A stretch of 64,000 bases of DNA, taken from positions 620,001-684,000 of the forward strand of contig CATOTI010000001.1 of assembly GCA_951813295.1 (NCBI GenBank). Reading direction: 5' to 3'. The notes beneath the pieces are model-generated. The model saw nothing but the letters and a program-made list of their open reading frames with translations, had not been told where the DNA came from and searched no databases. A program made the position numbers and the translations under genes. This DNA comes from an uncultured Pseudomonadales bacterium (GTDB lineage Bacteria > Pseudomonadota > Gammaproteobacteria > Pseudomonadales > Azotimanducaceae). Below are positions 60,906 to 64,000 of this stretch, one piece after another (position 1 is the first letter of the stretch; each line of letters begins with the position of its first letter).

Positions 60906-62258
60906 GTGGCCGAATACGACTTCGATCTGTTTGTCATTGGCGCGGGATCCGGCGGCGTACGCGCGGCTCGCATGGCGGCGAATCTCGGCGCCAAAGTCGC
61001 GATCGCCGAAGAGCGCTACCTCGGCGGTACGTGCGTGAACGTGGGCTGCGTACCGAAAAAGCTTTTTGTCTACGGATCATCGTTTGGCGAAGAGTTCGAA
61101 GACGCTTCCGCATTCGGCTGGTCATCGGACGCGCCGCGGTTCGATTGGCCGACGTTGCGCGACAACAAAACGCGCGAAATCGAACGTCTGAACGGCATCT
61201 ACGAGGGGCTTCTCACCGGTCCCGGCGTGGAGATTTTCGAAACCACGGCCACCTTCGTCGATCCGCACCGCCTGAAGGTGGGCACGCGGGAAGTGACAGC
61301 CGCCAAGATCCTGATCGCCACCGGATCCTGGCCAACCGTGCCGTCGTTTCCCGGATCCGATCTCGTCATCACGTCGAACGAAGCGTTCTACCTCGATCGC
61401 TTTCCGGAGCGCGTGCTTGTCGTCGGGGGAGGTTACATAGCCGTCGAATTCGCCGGGATCTTCAACGGACTCGGCGCACAAACGACACTTTCCTACCGGG
61501 GCGAGCTTTTCCTGCGCGGTTTCGACGTGGGTATCCGGTCCTTTGCGCTCGACGAGGTGCGTAAAAAGGGTATCGACGTACGCCTCGAGAGCAACGTCAC
61601 CCAGGTTGAAAAACGAGGTGACGTCTTCAAAACGACCTTCGCGTCGGGCGAGACGATCGACACCGATCTCGTCATGTACGCCACCGGACGGACCGCCAAC
61701 ACAAAGGGGCTCGATCTCGAGCAGTCCGGCGTCGCGACCCGGAGCAATGGCAGCATCCCGGTCGACGACGAGTACCGAACGAACGTCCCCCATATCTACG
61801 CCATCGGCGACGTCATCGGACGCGCCCAGCTAACGCCGATCGCGATCGCCGAAGGGATGTGCATCGCCTACAACGTCTTCAACGACGAAAGCCGGCGCAT
61901 CAACTACGACCTCATTCCCACCGCCATCTTCTGTCAGCCGAACATCGGCACCGTGGGGCCGACCGAGGACGAAGCGCGCGCCCTCTACCCGGAACTCACC
62001 GTCTACGAGTCGAGTTTCAAACCCATGAAACACACGCTGAGCGGGCGCGACGAGCGCACCCTGATGAAGATTCTCGTCGACGGGGCGAGTGATCGTGTCG
62101 TCGCCACACACATGTGTGGTCCGGACTCCGGCGAAATCATTCAGGGCCTGGCGGTGGCCATCACCGCCGGGGCGACCAAAGCGCAATTCGACGCCACCGT
62201 CGCCATCCATCCAACCGCCGCCGAAGAGTTCGTCACGATGCGGGAGTCAGTTCGATGA
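60906..62258 (+). CDS. gor: Glutathione-disulfide reductase
   Basis: GTG 60906 gives 450 residues. Gor keeps glutathione reduced with NADPH. The FAD motif FVIGAGSGGVRAARMAA, redox pair GGTCVNVGCVPKKLFVYGS, NADPH motif VVGGGYIAVEFAGI, IYAIGDVIGRAQLTPIA and active-site HPTAAEEFVTM are all present; CVNVGC and the VPKK context mark glutathione rather than lipoamide or mercuric reductases. It overlaps the phosphatase start by 4 bases. Confidence 0.93.
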   Translation: MAEYDFDLFVIGAGSGGVRAARMAANLGAKVAIAEERYLGGTCVNVGCVPKKLFVYGSSFGEEFEDASAFGWSSDAPRFDWPTLRDNKTREIERLNGIYEGLLTGPGVEIFETTATFVDPHRLKVGTREVTAAKILIATGSWPTVPSFPGSDLVITSNEAFYLDRFPERVLVVGGGYIAVEFAGIFNGLGAQTTLSYRGELFLRGFDVGIRSFALDEVRKKGIDVRLESNVTQVEKRGDVFKTTFASGETIDTDLVMYATGRTANTKGLDLEQSGVATRSNGSIPVDDEYRTNVPHIYAIGDVIGRAQLTPIAIAEGMCIAYNVFNDESRRINYDLIPTAIFCQPNIGTVGPTEDEARALYPELTVYESSFKPMKHTLSGRDERTLMKILVDGASDRVVATHMCGPDSGEIIQGLAVAITAGATKAQFDATVAIHPTAAEEFVTMRESVR

Positions 62259-63640
62259 GAGCACCATTTGTGACCAGCCTAGCGTCGCTCCTGGTCGCAG
62301 CAACTGGCGCAGCGGGCGGGGCGGCCGACGGCCACGGCACACGCAACGTCATTCTCTTCGTCGGCGACGGCATGAGCGTCGCGACCGTCACGGCGGCTCG
62401 GATTTTCGAAGGCCAGCAACGCGGCGAAACCGGCGAGGAGAACTACCTCGCGTTCGAGGAGTTCGAGCACGTCGCACTCGTCAAGACCTACAACACCGAC
62501 ATGCAGGTACCCGACTCCGCCGGCACGATGACGGCGCTCGTCACCGGGGTTAAGACCCGAGCCGGCGTATTGAGCATCGGTCCCGACGCCGAACGCGGTG
62601 TTTGCGGCGGCGAAGAGACCCATGTCGAGACGATCGCCGAGCAGGCCGAAGCGGCCGGTTTCAAGACGGGGATCATCTCGACGGCCCGGTTCACGCACGC
62701 AACACCAGCCGCGCTCTATGCCCATTCGGCCGATCGAAATTGGGAGGCGACAACGCCCGATGAGGCGTGTGCCGACATCGCGCGACAGTTCGTCGAGTTT
62801 ACGCCCGGTGACGGTATCGACGTGGCGTTCAGCGGCGGCCGGGCGATGTTTCTCCCGAACGCGGTGAACGACCCCGAATACACCTTCCGGAACGGCCAAC
62901 GGATCGATGGACGGAACCTGATCGACGAATGGCTCTCAGCGCACTCCGATCGGCATTTTGTCTTCGACCAGGCCGGCTTCGATCAAATGCCGGCCAGCGG
63001 CCAACTACTCGGGCTCTTTGAACCGAGCCATATGCAATGGGAAGCCGATCGAAGCGGTGATCCCGGCGGTGAACCATCGCTCGCCGAGATGACGAAGCGT
63101 GCGATCGAACACCTCCGCAACGACCAGGGGTTCTTCTTGATGGTGGAATCCGGGCGGATCGATCATGCGCATCACGCGGGCAACGCGCACCGCGCTCTCG
63201 TCGACACCGTGGCCTACGCCGATGCGGTCGGAGCGGCAGTCGAAGCTACCGACCCCGCCGAGACGCTCATCGTCGTCACCGCGGATCACAGCCACACGAT
63301 GACAATCGCGGGCTACCCGGGGCGCGGCAATCCGATCCTCGGCTACGTCGCCGCGGGAGGCGAAACGCAGAAGGACGTGGCCGGCAACGTTTACACGACG
63401 CTCAGCTACGCCAACGGCCCGGGAGCAACCGACGCGGCGACAGCCGCCCGCGAGAAACTCTCACCCGATGATGTGGACTACATACAGGACGCGGCGGTGC
63501 CGATGTTCGTCGAAACGCACGGCGGTGATGACGTCGCGGCGTATGCGCACGGGATCGGCGCCGAAGGCATCCGCGGCGTGATGGATCAGAACGAGATCTA
63601 CGACGTCCTCGCGAATGCACTGTTCGGCGGTAGCAATTGA
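62255..63640 (+). CDS. phoA: Alkaline phosphatase (PhoA family)
   Basis: ATG 62255 overlaps the gor stop by 4 bases (ATGA) and gives 461 residues with a signal peptide (hydrophobic core [20 protein letters not shown]). Metal and active-site motifs include [20 protein letters not shown] near residue 32, [17 protein letters not shown] with the phosphorylated serine near residue 90, [13 protein letters not shown] near residue 308 and [18 protein letters not shown] near residue 345. It is likely periplasmic, hydrolysing phosphomonoesters. Confidence 0.92.
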   Translation: MRAPFVTSLASLLVAATGAAGGAADGHGTRNVILFVGDGMSVATVTAARIFEGQQRGETGEENYLAFEEFEHVALVKTYNTDMQVPDSAGTMTALVTGVKTRAGVLSIGPDAERGVCGGEETHVETIAEQAEAAGFKTGIISTARFTHATPAALYAHSADRNWEATTPDEACADIARQFVEFTPGDGIDVAFSGGRAMFLPNAVNDPEYTFRNGQRIDGRNLIDEWLSAHSDRHFVFDQAGFDQMPASGQLLGLFEPSHMQWEADRSGDPGGEPSLAEMTKRAIEHLRNDQGFFLMVESGRIDHAHHAGNAHRALVDTVAYADAVGAAVEATDPAETLIVVTADHSHTMTIAGYPGRGNPILGYVAAGGETQKDVAGNVYTTLSYANGPGATDAATAAREKLSPDDVDYIQDAAVPMFVETHGGDDVAAYAHGIGAEGIRGVMDQNEIYDVLANALFGGSN

Positions 63641-64000
63641 TGGAAACACTGCGCGACATTCTCGACTTCATGGACGGCTACCTCGGTAGCGCGGCCTACT
63701 TTCCCATCGCACTGCTGCTCGTCGGCGTCTGGTTCACGTTTTATCTCGGCTTCCCGCAGGTCAGGTACTTCAAACGTGCCTTCGAGACGTTGCGCGGCAA
63801 GCACACGCGTAGCGACGCGGAAGGGGATACGACCCATTTCCAGGCACTCTCGACCGCGCTCTCGGGCACGATCGGTACCGGTAACATCGGCGGTGTCGCG
63901 TTTGCGATCTTCCTCGGCGGCCCCGCGGCGCTCTTCTGGATGTGGGCAACCGCGTTCGTCGGTATGACCACAAAATTCGTCGAAGTGACGATTTCGCACA
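63640..64000 (+). CDS. Sodium:alanine symporter (AGCS) family protein, N-terminal part
   Basis: ATG 63640 overlaps the phosphatase stop by one base (TGATG); 120 codons are visible before the window ends. The start [29 protein letters not shown], then [19 protein letters not shown] and [22 protein letters not shown] match the AGCS family of sodium-dependent alanine or glycine symporters. The 3' part lies outside the window. Confidence 0.88.
   Translation, partial: METLRDILDFMDGYLGSAAYFPIALLLVGVWFTFYLGFPQVRYFKRAFETLRGKHTRSDAEGDTTHFQALSTALSGTIGTGNIGGVAFAIFLGGPAALFWMWATAFVGMTTKFVEVTISH

Noticed and set aside
1..64000. CRISPR arrays, prophage genes, restriction systems, rRNA genes
   Set aside because: No regular spacer-repeat array, phage structural genes, restriction or modification genes or rRNA sequence were seen; the only tRNA found is tRNA-Val at 2393-2470.

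Overview
The window looks like a chromosome segment of a GC-rich (around 60 %) gammaproteobacterium. The supporting signs are the dapA-bamC pair, a CysB starting MKLQQLRYIWEV, the bepA / tusA / perM-type neighbourhood, CTGT-N8-ACAG LexA boxes, mnmA-purB, class I fumarase and a prpBCD methylcitrate set. I cannot name the genus. Most genes are metabolic or housekeeping. Two stretches look accessory: the left end up to the tRNA-Val gene (1-2470), and about 56.3-59.15 kb, which holds two insertion-sequence genes, one intact and one truncated.

Layout. 1-2.5 kb: end of a TPR protein, an FG-GAP/ASPIC lipoprotein, a 5'-truncated phytanoyl-CoA dioxygenase remnant and tRNA-Val(GAC). 2.5-6.3 kb: leftward genes for a halogenase-like flavoprotein, a luciferase-like monooxygenase and an alpha/beta-fold protein lacking the nucleophile serine. 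6.4-16.7 kb: fumarase, acetoacetyl-CoA synthetase, a WalJ-like MBL enzyme, bamC, dapA, a PerM-like permease, tusA, bepA and nadA. 16.7-25.2 kb: glutathione S-transferase, ATP-grasp ligase, two SDRs, phosphoesterase, hydrolase, MFS exporter, MBL hydrolase and enoyl-CoA hydratase. 25.3-36 kb: aroG behind an aromatic-amino-acid leader peptide and attenuator, an AddAB-like helicase/nuclease pair and a yejABE-type peptide importer whose yejA is frameshifted. 36-42.6 kb: rimO, a 39-residue membrane peptide, TerB-like, J-domain and VWA proteins, a YdcH protein, a 5'-nucleotidase, cysB and cysH. 42.8-50.2 kb: prpB-prpC-prpD, a RidA protein, a purB-GNAT fusion, mnmA and a GFA-family protein. 50.2-56.4 kb: the imuA-imuB-dnaE2 mutasome operon behind two LexA boxes. 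56.4-59.15 kb: repeats, an IS110-family element, an IS256-family remnant and the first codons of a lost nucleotide-sugar dehydrogenase gene. 59.2-64 kb: a ThDP enzyme, glutathione reductase, alkaline phosphatase and the start of an AGCS symporter.

Most distinctive observations: (1) a 26-codon leader peptide with FFF and YWYW just before its stop, followed by alternative hairpins and a terminator directly upstream of aroG; (2) an in-frame adenylosuccinate lyase-acetyltransferase fusion in an mnmA-purB operon without hflD; (3) two LexA boxes 35 bp apart ahead of a mutasome operon whose ImuB has a long charged repetitive N-terminal extension; (4) paired dispersed repeats, an iteron-like array and nested inverted repeats around the IS110-family recombinase gene; (5) an IS256 remnant joined to codon 13 of a ugd-like gene; (6) a near-perfect 22-bp palindrome just upstream of the enoyl-CoA hydratase start.

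All calls come from reading the sequence and recalling family features; no database search was run.
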